Positions 29,058 through 37,511 of a DNA stretch of 39,997 nt are shown here, one piece after another. This DNA comes from DATHVI01 sp035461385 (GTDB lineage: Bacteria > Actinomycetota > Thermoleophilia > Solirubrobacterales > 70-9). How positions within the stretch are numbered: the stretch's first letter is position 1; the number at the start of each line of letters is the position of its first letter. Made by a program: the position numbers and the translations under genes. The notes under the pieces were generated by a model that was given only the letters and a program-made list of their open reading frames with translations, was not told the origin of the DNA and did no database searches. Location: NCBI GenBank assembly GCA_035461385.1, contig DATHVI010000058.1, forward strand, positions 1 through 39,997. Reading direction: 5' to 3'.

Positions 29058-30404
29058 TCAAGACTGAGACTCAGCGCCCGGGATCCAGTCGGTCCCGGCG
29101 AGCGGCACCCGCGCCATCGCCGCCGCCTCGACGGTGAGGGCGACGAGGTCCTCCGGTTCGAGGTTGTGGACGTGGGACTTCCCGCAGGCCCGGGCCAGCG
29201 TCTGAGCCTCGAGGGTCATCGCCTGGAGGTAGTTCGCAAGTCGGCGGCCGCCGAGCTCGGCGTCGAAGCGCGCCGCGAGCTCATCGTCCTGGGTCGAGAT
29301 CCCCGCTGGGTCGCGGCCCTCGTGCCAGTCGTCGTAGAACCCCGGCGCGGTGCCGATCCGCGCGTACTCCTCGGCCAGCGCCGGCGAGTTGTCGCCGAGC
29401 GCGACGATCGCCGCGACGCCGATCGACACGGCGTCCGCGCCGAGGGCGAGGGCCTTTGCCGCGTCGGCACCGCTGCGGATGCCCCCGGAGACCACGAGCT
29501 GGACCTCGCGGTGAAGGCCGAGCTCCTGGAGCGACGCAACGGCCTGGGGGAGGGCGGCGAGGATCGGGATGCCGACGTGCTCGATGAAGACCTCCTGGGT
29601 GGCGGCGGTGCCTCCCTCCATCCCGTCGAGGACGATGACGTCGGCCCCCGCCTTGACCGCCAGCGCGACGTCGAAGTAGGTCCGCGTGGCGCCGATCTTG
29701 ACGAAGATCGGCTTCTCCCAGTCGGTGATCTCACGCAGCTCGCCGATCTTGATCTCGAGGTCGTCCGGACCCGTCCAGTCGGGATGCCGGCAGGCGCTTC
29801 GCTGGTCGACCCCCTTCGGCAGGTCCCGCATCTCCGCCACCCGGTCGGAGATTTTCTGGCCGAGCAGGATCCCACCACCGCCGGGCTTCGCTCCCTGGCC
29901 GATCACGATCTCGATCGCGTCGGCCCTGCGGAGGTCGTCGGGGTTCATCCCATATCGGGAGGGCAGGAGCTGGTAGATGAGCGTCTTCGAGTGCCCGCGT
30001 TCCTCGGGTGTCATCCCGCCGTCGCCGGTCGTCGTACTGGTCCCGGCGGCGCTGGCTCCGCGCCCGAGCGCCTCCTTGGCTGGGGCGGAGAGCGCCCCGA
30101 AGCTCATTCCCGCGATAGTGATCGGGATCTCGAGATGGAGCGGGCGCCGCGCGAACCGGGTCCCGAGGACGACATCGGTGTCGCACCGCTCCCGGTAGCC
30201 CTCGAGCGGGTAGCGGGAGACACTCGCCCCGAGGAACAGGAGGTCATCGAAGTGGGGGACCCGTCGCTTCGCGCCAAAGCCGCGGATGTCGTAGATCCCC
30301 TCCCTCGCCATCCGGTGGATCTCGTGGATCGTGCGGCGGTCGAACAGCGCCGACTCCCGCAGTCCCGACGCTCCGTTCACATCCGGGTTCCCGCCGCCTG
30401 CCAT
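29058..30404 (-). CDS. FMN-binding glutamate synthase-like subunit (GlxD/MgsC type)
   Basis: The start is the ATG at 30404, overlapping the previous stop (TGATG); 448 aa. This is the FMN-containing central domain of glutamate synthase as a separate protein. It shows PHFDDLLFLGASVSRYPLEG, the region SFGALSAPAKEALGRGASAA, GDGGMTPEERGHS, IKIGELREITDW, and the phosphate-binding VSGGIRSGADAAKALALGAD. The 3Fe-4S cysteine motif of full-length GltB is absent; CGKSHVHNLEPEDL near the end is typical of this split family. With the two upstream genes it forms a three-part GltB-like enzyme that either makes glutamate or acts as N-methylglutamate synthase. Confidence 0.9.
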   Translation of the reverse strand: MAGGGNPDVNGASGLRESALFDRRTIHEIHRMAREGIYDIRGFGAKRRVPHFDDLLFLGASVSRYPLEGYRERCDTDVVLGTRFARRPLHLEIPITIAGMSFGALSAPAKEALGRGASAAGTSTTTGDGGMTPEERGHSKTLIYQLLPSRYGMNPDDLRRADAIEIVIGQGAKPGGGGILLGQKISDRVAEMRDLPKGVDQRSACRHPDWTGPDDLEIKIGELREITDWEKPIFVKIGATRTYFDVALAVKAGADVIVLDGMEGGTAATQEVFIEHVGIPILAALPQAVASLQELGLHREVQLVVSGGIRSGADAAKALALGADAVSIGVAAIVALGDNSPALAEEYARIGTAPGFYDDWHEGRDPAGISTQDDELAARFDAELGGRRLANYLQAMTLEAQTLARACGKSHVHNLEPEDLVALTVEAAAMARVPLAGTDWIPGAESQS

Positions 30405-31138
30405 CAGTAGATCCCCGCCTGGTCGATCTCGAAGTTGTAGAGCCGCCGGGCCGAGCCGTAACGCCTGAACTCGCTCGCGTCGACGCTGCCGGCTCCCGCC
30501 TGCTCGAGCAGGCGGGCGACCTCGGTGCGGTGCTCGTCGAGCATCTCCTTCTCGACGCAGTCGGCGCCCAGCCCCGCGACCTCGCCGCGGACATAGAGGC
30601 GGGCCTCGTACAGCGAGTCGCCAAGGGCGTCGCCCGCGTCGCCGAGGACGACGAGCCGGCCCTTCTGGGCCATGAAGCCGCTCATGTGACCGACTGAGCC
30701 CTTGACCACGATGTCGACGCCCTTGATCGAGATCCCGCATCGGGCCGAGGCGTCGCCTTCGATCACCACCAACCCTCCGCGCCCGCTGGCCGCCGCGGAC
30801 TGGCTTGCGCTCCCCTCGACGATCACCGCGCCCGACATGATGTTCTCGGCCACCCCGACTCCGCAGTTGCCGCGGATCCGGACCGTCGCCCCCTTGTTCA
30901 TCCCCGCGCAGTAGTAGCCGACGTGCCCCTCGACGGTGACCTCGATCGGCGCGTCGATCCCCACCGCCACCGCGTGCTGTCCACCGGGATTGAGCACCCG
31001 CCAGCGCCGCGGGCCATCGTCGGCGACCGCATGCAGGCGCTGGTTGAGCTCGCGCAGGGTGACCTCGCTGAGGTCGATCTCGATCTCGCCGCCGAGTGCC
31101 CTCTCGCCGACCGGCGCGGCCCGCTCGCCCACCGGCAT
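30404..31138 (-). CDS. GltB C-terminal (GXGXG) domain protein (GlxC/MgsB type)
   Basis: The 244-aa protein is the beta-helical GXGXG domain of glutamate synthase on its own, with repeated turns such as ITVEGHVGYYCAGMNKGATV-like and VRIRGNCGVGVAENIMSG, VVIEGDASARCG, VVKGSVGHMSGFMAQKG and VVLGDAGDALGDSL. Its start overlaps the amidotransferase gene's stop, and its own stop overlaps the FMN subunit start (both TGATG), so the three are coupled. The C-terminal 60 residues are helical and link the subunits. The domain is structural. Confidence 0.9.
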   Translation of the reverse strand: MPVGERAAPVGERALGGEIEIDLSEVTLRELNQRLHAVADDGPRRWRVLNPGGQHAVAVGIDAPIEVTVEGHVGYYCAGMNKGATVRIRGNCGVGVAENIMSGAVIVEGSASQSAAASGRGGLVVIEGDASARCGISIKGVDIVVKGSVGHMSGFMAQKGRLVVLGDAGDALGDSLYEARLYVRGEVAGLGADCVEKEMLDEHRTEVARLLEQAGAGSVDASEFRRYGSARRLYNFEIDQAGIY

Positions 31139-32043
31139 CAGACCTTCGCCCGCTCCCAGACGTAGACCCGCCCCGGCTCGGGCTCCCACATCTCGGCGTC
31201 GGCGGCGCCCGGAAGCACGGCGATCGCTCGATACTCGGAGGCCATCGCAACCCAGTCTTCGGTCTCCGCCATCACCGCCGGCTTGCAGGCGATCGGGTCG
31301 CGCAGCACGGCGAGGCCGTCGGCGGTCCCGACCGCGAACGTGTAGAAGCCGTCGAGATCCTCGAGGCAGCCCTCGAGCGCCTCCTGGAGCGAGGCGCCCT
31401 CGCGCAGCCGCCACATCAGGTAGCCCGCGGCGACCTCGGAGTCGTTGTCGGTGCGAAACTCGATCCCCTCGCGACGAAGCCTGCGCCGCAGCACGTTGTG
31501 GTTGGAGAGCGAGCCGTTGTGGACGAGGCAGAGGTCGAGACCGGTCGAGAACGGATGCGAGTGCTCCGTCGTGACCCGGCTCTCGGTCGCCATCCGAGTG
31601 TGGCCCAGCGCATGGGTGGCGGCGATCTCGGCGAGCCCGAACTGCTCGACGAAGGCTCGCGGCGAGCCCTCCTCCTTGAACGTCTCGATTCGCGTCCCGA
31701 CGCTCATCACCCGCAGCTCGGGACGCCGCTCCCGAAGCCACGCCTCCGCCTCGTCGGCCTCGGCGGCGACGACGATGACGGCGTGGCTCGCTCGGATCTC
31801 GGGCTCGCCGCTGCCGGGGAAGGCGGCTTCGAGCTCGCTCGCGGTGGCTGACCAGTCCTCGGTCGGGTTCGGGGAATAAAGCGAGACCTTCGATGACCCC
31901 GGAGGCGCCGGCTCCCGGTAGAAGGCGACCCCGGCGCTATCGGGACCGCGGTCGGCGAGCTGGGACAGCATCGCGCCGACGTGGGCGCCGAGCCGGTCCT
32001 CGACTTCGGTGGCCTTGCTGAACAGTCCCGCGATTCCGCACAT
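31138..32043 (-). CDS. Class II glutamine amidotransferase subunit (GlxB/MgsA type)
   Basis: The 301-aa protein begins MCGIAGLFSKATEV, with Cys2 the N-terminal nucleophile after Met removal. Other class II marks are LADRGPDSAGVAFY, ALGHTRMATESRVTTEHSHP and LVHNGSLSNHNVLRR, then the Asp block FRTDNDSEVAAG. It releases ammonia from glutamine for the FMN subunit. The promoter is inferred just upstream: a TAACCT -10 box lies 11 nt before the ATG, and regulator half-sites lie at 32096-32131. Confidence 0.93.
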   Translation of the reverse strand: MCGIAGLFSKATEVEDRLGAHVGAMLSQLADRGPDSAGVAFYREPAPPGSSKVSLYSPNPTEDWSATASELEAAFPGSGEPEIRASHAVIVVAAEADEAEAWLRERRPELRVMSVGTRIETFKEEGSPRAFVEQFGLAEIAATHALGHTRMATESRVTTEHSHPFSTGLDLCLVHNGSLSNHNVLRRRLRREGIEFRTDNDSEVAAGYLMWRLREGASLQEALEGCLEDLDGFYTFAVGTADGLAVLRDPIACKPAVMAETEDWVAMASEYRAIAVLPGAADAEMWEPEPGRVYVWERAKV

Positions 32044-32095
32044 CGGCTCAACCCAGGTTAGTGTGCGGTACTCCCATCGGGGATGGCCGAATCGC

Positions 32096-32131
32096 GCACA
32101 ATTGAGCGCTGATCGTGTGCAGCTTCCACAT
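32096..32131. promoter_or_regulatory. Candidate PucR-type operator upstream of the split glutamate synthase
   Basis: TGTGCA-GCT-TCCACAT (32116-32131) differs by one base from the perfect palindrome TGTGCA-AAC-TGCACAT before the regulator gene. GCACA at 32096-32100 is an additional inverted half-site 15 nt away. The pair sits 53-88 nt upstream of the amidotransferase start, in the 114-nt gap that follows glnT. Confidence 0.6.
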
Positions 32132-32157
32132 ACTCACCGCGCGGCACCCCAGATGCG

Positions 32158-33528
32158 TCAGAACAGCTGCAGGTAGCGGTCGAGCTCCCACTTGGTGATC
32201 TGCTCGTGTCCGAGCTGCCACTCGGCCCGCTTGACGCGGGCGTAGTAGTCGACGTAGTCCTCCTCGCCGACCGAGCCGAACGCCGCCCGCAGGACGTCGT
32301 CGCGCTCGAGCTCTCGGACCGCGTCGAGCAGGTTCGCCGGCAGCGTCTCGATGCCGAGCTCGGCGCGCTGCTCGACGGTCGTCTCGTACATGTTGAGCGA
32401 CGTCGGCTCGCCCGGGTCGAGCCCGCGCTCGATCCCGTCGAGCCCGGCCGCCAGCACCGCAGTCGCGGCGAGATAGGGGTTGCAGGCCCCGTCGACGGTC
32501 CGGTCCTCGACCCTCCCCGCCTCGGGAACCCGCAGCATCAGGGTTCGGTTGTTGTAGCCGTAGGTGATGTAGGCCGGCGCCCAGGTGGCTCCGCTCTGCG
32601 GATCGCCGATCACGAACCGCTTGTAGGAGTTGACCGTCGGCGCGGTGAACGCGATCGAGGCCTTGGCGTGCTCCTTCAGGCCGGCGATGAACTGGTAGGC
32701 GGCCTCGCTGAGGCCGAGCCCGCGCGGGTCTGAGCCCGGGTCGGCGTCGAAGAGGTTGCGACCTCCCTCCCACAGGCTCATGTGGAAGTGGCACCCGTTG
32801 CCGGTCAGGTTGGCGAACGGCTTCGGCATGAAGGTGGCGAGCAGGCCTCGGCGCTGCGCCAGGGTCTCGACCATGTAGCGGAAGAAGACCGCCCGGTCGC
32901 AGGTGACCAGCGCATCGTCGAAGTCGAAGTTCTGCTCGAACTGGCCGTTCGCGTCCTCGTGGTCGGTGGCGTAGTTGTCCCAGCCCATCTCGGTGAGGTT
33001 CCGGGCGACCTCGGTGACGAAGTCGAGGTTGCGGGTCAGCGCGCGGACGTCGTAGCAAGGCTTCTCGAGCGTGTCGAGCGGGTCGGCGAGCTCGATCCCA
33101 CCGTCCTCGGTCTGGCGGAGCAGGAAATATTCGAGCTCGCAGCCGAACTTGAACTCGAAGCCGAGCTCGCGCGCGCGCGCCACCTGGTGGCGGAGGATCG
33201 TCCGCGGGTCATAGGGCCACTCCTCGCCCTCGACGGTGATGTCGCAGGCGAACCTTGCGACCGTGGGCTCCCAGGGCAGGATCGTGAAGCTCGAGACGTC
33301 GGGGATCGCCAGCATGTCCGGCTGATGCGGACCCTGGCCGATGTCCCCGGCGGCGAACCCGGCGAACCCGGCTCCGTCCGTCAGCAGGCCGTCGAGGTGA
33401 TGCGCGGGGACGAGCTTCGCGCTTGGCTTGCCGTGCATGTCGACGAACTGCGCGAACAGGAACTCGATCTTTCGTTCTTCGATGATCCTGCGCACGTCAT
33501 CGGGGCTGCTCGGCTGTTCAAAGCCCAT
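32158..33528 (-). CDS. GlnT-like glutamine synthetase (or gamma-glutamylmethylamide synthetase)
   Basis: The start is the ATG at 33528, with AGGAGGAGG just upstream; 456 aa. Family marks are FVDMHGKPSAKLVPAHHL, the Glu-rich site FGCELEYFLL, the ATP/Mg region GNGCHFHMSLWEGG, and RTLMLRVPEAGRVEDRTV with CNPYLAATAVLAAGLDG. This is the GS catalytic fold of the GlnT branch, which includes both ammonia-using enzymes and GmaS, the glutamate-methylamine ligase. The neighbours are an Amt channel and the split GltB set. The substrate (ammonia or methylamine) cannot be fixed by eye. Confidence 0.9.
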   Translation of the reverse strand: MGFEQPSSPDDVRRIIEERKIEFLFAQFVDMHGKPSAKLVPAHHLDGLLTDGAGFAGFAAGDIGQGPHQPDMLAIPDVSSFTILPWEPTVARFACDITVEGEEWPYDPRTILRHQVARARELGFEFKFGCELEYFLLRQTEDGGIELADPLDTLEKPCYDVRALTRNLDFVTEVARNLTEMGWDNYATDHEDANGQFEQNFDFDDALVTCDRAVFFRYMVETLAQRRGLLATFMPKPFANLTGNGCHFHMSLWEGGRNLFDADPGSDPRGLGLSEAAYQFIAGLKEHAKASIAFTAPTVNSYKRFVIGDPQSGATWAPAYITYGYNNRTLMLRVPEAGRVEDRTVDGACNPYLAATAVLAAGLDGIERGLDPGEPTSLNMYETTVEQRAELGIETLPANLLDAVRELERDDVLRAAFGSVGEEDYVDYYARVKRAEWQLGHEQITKWELDRYLQLF

Positions 33529-33606
33529 ATCCTCCTCCTCGTTCGGATGCATCGCCCCCTGCCCGCCGCGGGCGGCGGGCCCCAGGGCCAGTACGCCGCC
33601 GTGACG

Positions 33607-33978
33607 TTAGTGCCGTTCCCGTCGCGAAGGCGGCTCGTCTGGTGGCACGACACCGCCGCCGGTTCGGCCACCGGGCGGGGGTGTACCGGGCGCGGCGTGA
33701 CCCCCGGCGGGCCGGCGCCCCGTCTGCCACTCCTCGTCGGTGGCGATCAGCGCGCTGCCCCCGTGGAACATCGCGCGGTCGAGGCTGATCCTCTCGTACA
33801 TCTCGACCGCGTCGTCGTACGAACCCGACTCCCCGCGAATCTGCACCGCGTGCCAGCCGAGCCAGAGGGCGACGCCGATCAGGACGAACAGCACCGTCAG
33901 CCCGTCGAACGGGAACATCGTTCCGATGTCCTGCGGGTTCAGGAACGAGTCAAGTCCGGTACTCCATGCCACTGTCAT
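33607..33978 (-). CDS. Small single-pass membrane protein between amt and glnT, 123 aa
   Basis: The ATG overlaps the amt stop (ATGA), with GGAGGAG upstream, so the gene is translationally coupled to amt. One hydrophobic segment lies at residues about 24-45 (DGLTVLFVLIGVALWLGWHA). It is followed by a polar helix with YDDAVEMYERISLDRAMFHG and a long Gly/Pro-rich tail from about residue 80, probably disordered. The family is not recognised. Its place suggests an accessory subunit or regulator of the channel. Confidence 0.78.
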   Translation of the reverse strand: MTVAWSTGLDSFLNPQDIGTMFPFDGLTVLFVLIGVALWLGWHAVQIRGESGSYDDAVEMYERISLDRAMFHGGSALIATDEEWQTGRRPAGGHAAPGTPPPGGRTGGGVVPPDEPPSRRERH

Positions 33979-35453
33979 CGGGGCTCCTCCCTCTCCGTCA
34001 CGCCGGGTCTAGGTCGCTCCGCCACGCCGGGTCTAGGTCGGCCGTTCTCGCGGACGAAGTCTGCGGCCTCGGGACGCTCGATGAGCTCGAACTCCGTTTC
34101 CCGGTCCTGGAAGTACGGGTAGACGTCGCCCTCGTCGTGGGCGTCGAGTCCGACCGCTTCGACCGCGGCCGGGACCCGGAGCCAATTCAAGCGATCGAGG
34201 ATCTTGGCGGCCACGAACGCCGGTATGAACCCGAGGACGAAGAACATGATGATCGCGCCGAGGAACTGGCCGAGCGGGTTGATCATCGGCCACCCATCGG
34301 GGGTCGTAAACCAGGCGCGGCCCTCCTCGACCGGGGCCGCCGCCGGGTAGCCCCAGAGGATGAAGCCGGCGACGATCACGCCGAAGACCCCGGCGTAGCC
34401 GTGGACGGCGACGGCGCCGACGACGTCGTCGATCTTGAATCGCCGCTCGACCCAGCCGTGGAGCTTGAACGCGAGGCCGGCACCGAGCGCGCCTAGCACG
34501 AGCGCCATGATCGGGTGGTAGAGGTCGTTGCCCGCCGATGCGGCGATGATCCCGGCGAGGCCGCCCGAGAACGTCCAGAAGACGTTGCCGCGGCTGATCA
34601 AATACCCGGCCAGCAGGCCGCCGGCGAGCGACATCAGGAAGTTGAACGTGATCGCCGAGAGCGTCGTCGGCATCCCGTAGATGTTCGTCGCCGTGAAGAA
34701 GGCCTCGCCGCCGGTGTCGGAGCCGAAGTCGAAGATCGGGATGTTGCAGGCGGCGTAGAAGCCCCAGAACCCGGTGAAGATCAGGAACAGCCCGATGCCC
34801 GTCATCCACATGTTGTGCGGTGGTATCACCCGCGGCGTCCCGTCGCGGGCGAACTTGCCGATCCGGGGGCCGAGGACGACGAGCACGCCGAGCGCGGTGC
34901 CGCCGGCGATCGCGTGGATGACCCCGGAGGCATAGGCATCGTGGTAGCCCATCACCTGGACCATCCAGCCCGCCGGGTGCCATCCCCACGCGGCGTCGAT
35001 GATCCAGCTCACCGACCCGATCAGGATCGCGATGATCACGAACCCGGCGACCCTCGCGCGCTCGATCACCGAACCGGAGACGATCGACGCCGCGGTCCAC
35101 GAGAAGAGCAGGAACGCGGCCCAGAAGACCCCGTTGATCCGGTCCTGCATGTTGGTGCCCATCTCCTCCGACCACGGCTCGGCGAACTTCGCGTCGTCGA
35201 CCACGAGCCCGCCGGTGAGCCCCGGGCCGTTGACGAACGACGAGTAGATCCACCAGCCGAAGAAGAAGAAGGTGATCGTGACGGCGGGGATCAGCAGCAG
35301 GTTCTTGAGCAGCGTGTGCTGGACGTTCTTCCGCCGCCCGGCCCCAACCTCGTACAGCATGAATCCGGCGTGGATGAGGAACATCACCACTACCGTGATC
35401 CAGTAGTAGAACTCGGTGAAGATGATCTCCATCGACTCGACGGGGTCTGCCAC
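33975..35453 (-). CDS. amt: Ammonium transporter Amt
   Basis: The 492-aa protein starts at the GTG at 35453 with the binding site GGAGGAG. It has 11 membrane segments and the pore histidines in ASGVIHAIAGG (His180) and AVAVHGYAGVFG (His351), the twin-His pair of Amt channels. Also visible are WSEEMGTN, the FSWTAASIVSGSVIER block and the family region FWGFYAACNIPIFDFGSDTG. Residues 435-492 form a long cytoplasmic C-terminal tail. It conducts ammonium into the cell for the downstream GlnT. The leader carries a hairpin. No glnK is seen in the window, which is unusual for an amt operon. Confidence 0.95.
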   Translation of the reverse strand: MADPVESMEIIFTEFYYWITVVVMFLIHAGFMLYEVGAGRRKNVQHTLLKNLLLIPAVTITFFFFGWWIYSSFVNGPGLTGGLVVDDAKFAEPWSEEMGTNMQDRINGVFWAAFLLFSWTAASIVSGSVIERARVAGFVIIAILIGSVSWIIDAAWGWHPAGWMVQVMGYHDAYASGVIHAIAGGTALGVLVVLGPRIGKFARDGTPRVIPPHNMWMTGIGLFLIFTGFWGFYAACNIPIFDFGSDTGGEAFFTATNIYGMPTTLSAITFNFLMSLAGGLLAGYLISRGNVFWTFSGGLAGIIAASAGNDLYHPIMALVLGALGAGLAFKLHGWVERRFKIDDVVGAVAVHGYAGVFGVIVAGFILWGYPAAAPVEEGRAWFTTPDGWPMINPLGQFLGAIIMFFVLGFIPAFVAAKILDRLNWLRVPAAVEAVGLDAHDEGDVYPYFQDRETEFELIERPEAADFVRENGRPRPGVAERPRPGVTEREEPR

Positions 35454-35474
35454 GATCTCCTCCTCGTAGGCCTA

Positions 35475-35492
35475 CAGCGCCGTGTGGCGCTG
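35475..35492 (-). promoter_or_regulatory. Leader hairpin of the amt operon
   Basis: CAGCGCC and GGCGCTG form a perfect 7-bp stem with a 4-nt loop, about 22 nt before the amt start and upstream of the ribosome binding site. It could stabilise or attenuate the transcript. No U-run follows, so I do not call it a terminator. Confidence 0.35.
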
Positions 35493-35553
35493 AGGGAACG
35501 TCGCCTTCCGTCTCAATTCGGCCGTCGGCACGCTCGGCAACCTATTCCCTGAG

Positions 35554-35617
35554 GTGTGCCGTGCCAATGGCCAAGGCGCACGCGTTTCGTCGCCCGACAA
35601 TGTGCAAACTGCACATT
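35554..35617. promoter_or_regulatory. Divergent control region with perfect palindrome AATGTGCA-AAC-TGCACATT
   Basis: The 8+3+8 palindrome lies at 35599-35617, 23 nt upstream of the regulator's GTG. Two more half-sites, GTGTGC (35554-35559) and GCGCAC (35576-35581), lie between it and the divergent amt operon, about 100 nt from the amt start. The arrangement suits a dimeric regulator that controls itself and amt. Confidence 0.7.
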
Positions 35618-35640
35618 CACGAGGCCCGGAGCGTTACGAT

Positions 35641-37497
35641 GTGCCGGTTCCGCCTTGGACACGCAAGGGGAAGGGAGCCACGGTCAACGCCACCCCAGCA
35701 GCACCGGACCACACCGCTGCGCTCGCTCGCCTCCAGCGGGAGAACCAGACCCTATATGCGGTGATCCAGACCGTCGGCTCCTCGCTCGACCTCGAGCGGG
35801 TGCTGCGCGGGATCGTCGACATCGCCACCGACGCCACCGCCTGCCATGCGTGCTTCATCTACTTCCTCGACGGGGAGCGATTGGTCCTGCGGGCGGCGTC
35901 GCCGCGCTACTCGCATCTGGTCGGTCGGATCGAGATGGGAATCGATCAGGGCCTCACGGGCTGGGTCGCGCGCACGAAGACGGCGGAGTTCCTACGCGAG
36001 AACGCGCTCGAGGACCCGCGGATGTATTACGTGCCCGAGCTCGAGGAGGAGCGCTTTCAGTCGATGGTCGCCGTCCCGGTGCTGGCGAAGACCGGAGACG
36101 TGATCGGCGTCATCGTGCTCCATACAGAGGCGCCGCGGGAGTTCGAGGGCGAGGTGCTCAACTTCCTCGTCCATACGGCCTCGCTTGTCGGCGGGGCGAT
36201 CGAGAACGCCCAGCTCTATCAGGAGACGCGCAGGAGGATCGACAACCTGACCGGACTCGCGGAGCTGAGCCAGGCCGTGGCCGCGGTAACCGGTCCGCAG
36301 GAGCTCGACGAGACCGTCACCGCGGGCACGCGGAGGCTGCTCGGCGCGGCGGCCTGCCACCTGTACCGCCTCGACGCGAAGGCCGAGGTGCTGACTCTCA
36401 CCGCGAGCCACCCCGACGACGCTCCGCCCCCAGGTCCTGAGGAAGAGGCGACGGCCCTCCTGCTCGGCTCGCTCCGTCCCGCTCGCGGCGCCCGCGTCCG
36501 CCAGCGCGGCCTGGCACGCACCCTCTTGCCCGAGGCCGGCGGCCACCCGCCACTGATCGTTCCGATCGCCGCGGGCGACGAGCGGCTCGGGGTCCTGTAC
36601 TGCCTTTCCCCCTCCGGGGGCCAGCCGTTCACCGACGAGGATGCGGAGCTCGTCGAGGCGATCGCCAACGAGACAGCGCTGGCGATGAAGAAGGCCGACT
36701 TGATCGAACGACTCACCGCCGAGAACAGGGTCAAGGACATGTTCGACGCCCTCGAGGCGGGCTCGCTCGAGATCGCCGCGGCCAAGGCCACGCAGGCCGG
36801 GGTCGATCTCGGCCAGCCGCACGTCCTGCTCCACGCGGAGCCGGCGCCGCTCGGGGGCGGCGTCGCCGGCTGGCTCGAGTCCGCGGCGAGAATCCAGGCC
36901 AGGCTCCGCAAGCTCCATTCGCGGGCCGCGTTCGATCCGCGCCACGATCGCCTCCTCGCCCTGGTCCCCGTCGGCTCGACGGGCACGAGCTCGACCGAGC
37001 GACTCCGGGAGGCCTGCGCCCAGCTCGCCGAGGACGAGGAGCTGGTCGTCGGGATGAGCGAGGTCGCCGACGGCAACGGAGGCACTTCCGCTCGCGTGCG
37101 CCAGGCGGCGGACGCCGCCCGCATGGGCCGCTCGCTGGCGCCCCGAGGCGGGGTCGTGGCCTACGACCAGCTCGGCGCGTACCGGTATCTCGTCCACTTC
37201 GAGCTCGCCGATGCGCCCGAGGACCGCTACCACCGGGCGCTGAGCGAGCTCGCCGCGTACGATCGCCGTCGCCGCACGCACTTGGTCGAGACCCTCGAGC
37301 GCTACCTGGGCGACCGCTGCAGCGTGACTGCCAGCGCCCGGGCGCTCTACGTCCATCCGAACACCGTCCGGCAGCGCCTCGACCGGATCGAGCGAATCAC
37401 CGGTCTCGAGCTTGCAAAGGAGGACCTCCTCTCGCTCGAGCTGGCGGTGAAGCTCACGCGCCTTCAGCCGGCGCCACGCCCGGAGGCGGCTGTTTAG
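35641..37497 (+). CDS. GAF-GAF-PucR-type transcriptional regulator
   Basis: I choose the GTG at 35641 (618 aa), with GGAG 9 nt upstream. After about 45 residues the first GAF domain starts (LDLERVLRGIVDIATDATAC, then GLTGWVARTKTAEFLRENAL and SMVAVPVLAKTGDVIGVIVL). A second GAF-like domain lies at about residues 205-355. A central alpha/beta linker of the PucR/CdaR type follows, and the C-terminal PucR HTH closes the protein (SARALYVHPNTVRQRLDRIE, then GLELAKEDLLSLELAVKL). GAF domains usually bind small metabolites. It probably controls the nitrogen genes on either side, through the palindromes noted. Confidence 0.9.
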   Translation: MPVPPWTRKGKGATVNATPAAPDHTAALARLQRENQTLYAVIQTVGSSLDLERVLRGIVDIATDATACHACFIYFLDGERLVLRAASPRYSHLVGRIEMGIDQGLTGWVARTKTAEFLRENALEDPRMYYVPELEEERFQSMVAVPVLAKTGDVIGVIVLHTEAPREFEGEVLNFLVHTASLVGGAIENAQLYQETRRRIDNLTGLAELSQAVAAVTGPQELDETVTAGTRRLLGAAACHLYRLDAKAEVLTLTASHPDDAPPPGPEEEATALLLGSLRPARGARVRQRGLARTLLPEAGGHPPLIVPIAAGDERLGVLYCLSPSGGQPFTDEDAELVEAIANETALAMKKADLIERLTAENRVKDMFDALEAGSLEIAAAKATQAGVDLGQPHVLLHAEPAPLGGGVAGWLESAARIQARLRKLHSRAAFDPRHDRLLALVPVGSTGTSSTERLREACAQLAEDEELVVGMSEVADGNGGTSARVRQAADAARMGRSLAPRGGVVAYDQLGAYRYLVHFELADAPEDRYHRALSELAAYDRRRRTHLVETLERYLGDRCSVTASARALYVHPNTVRQRLDRIERITGLELAKEDLLSLELAVKLTRLQPAPRPEAAV

Positions 37498-37511
37498 TAC
37501 AAATAGGTTTA

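Noticed and set aside
35475..35492. Leader hairpin before amt as an intrinsic terminator/attenuator
   Set aside because: Only a 7-bp stem and no U-run; it is listed as a leader hairpin of unknown effect.
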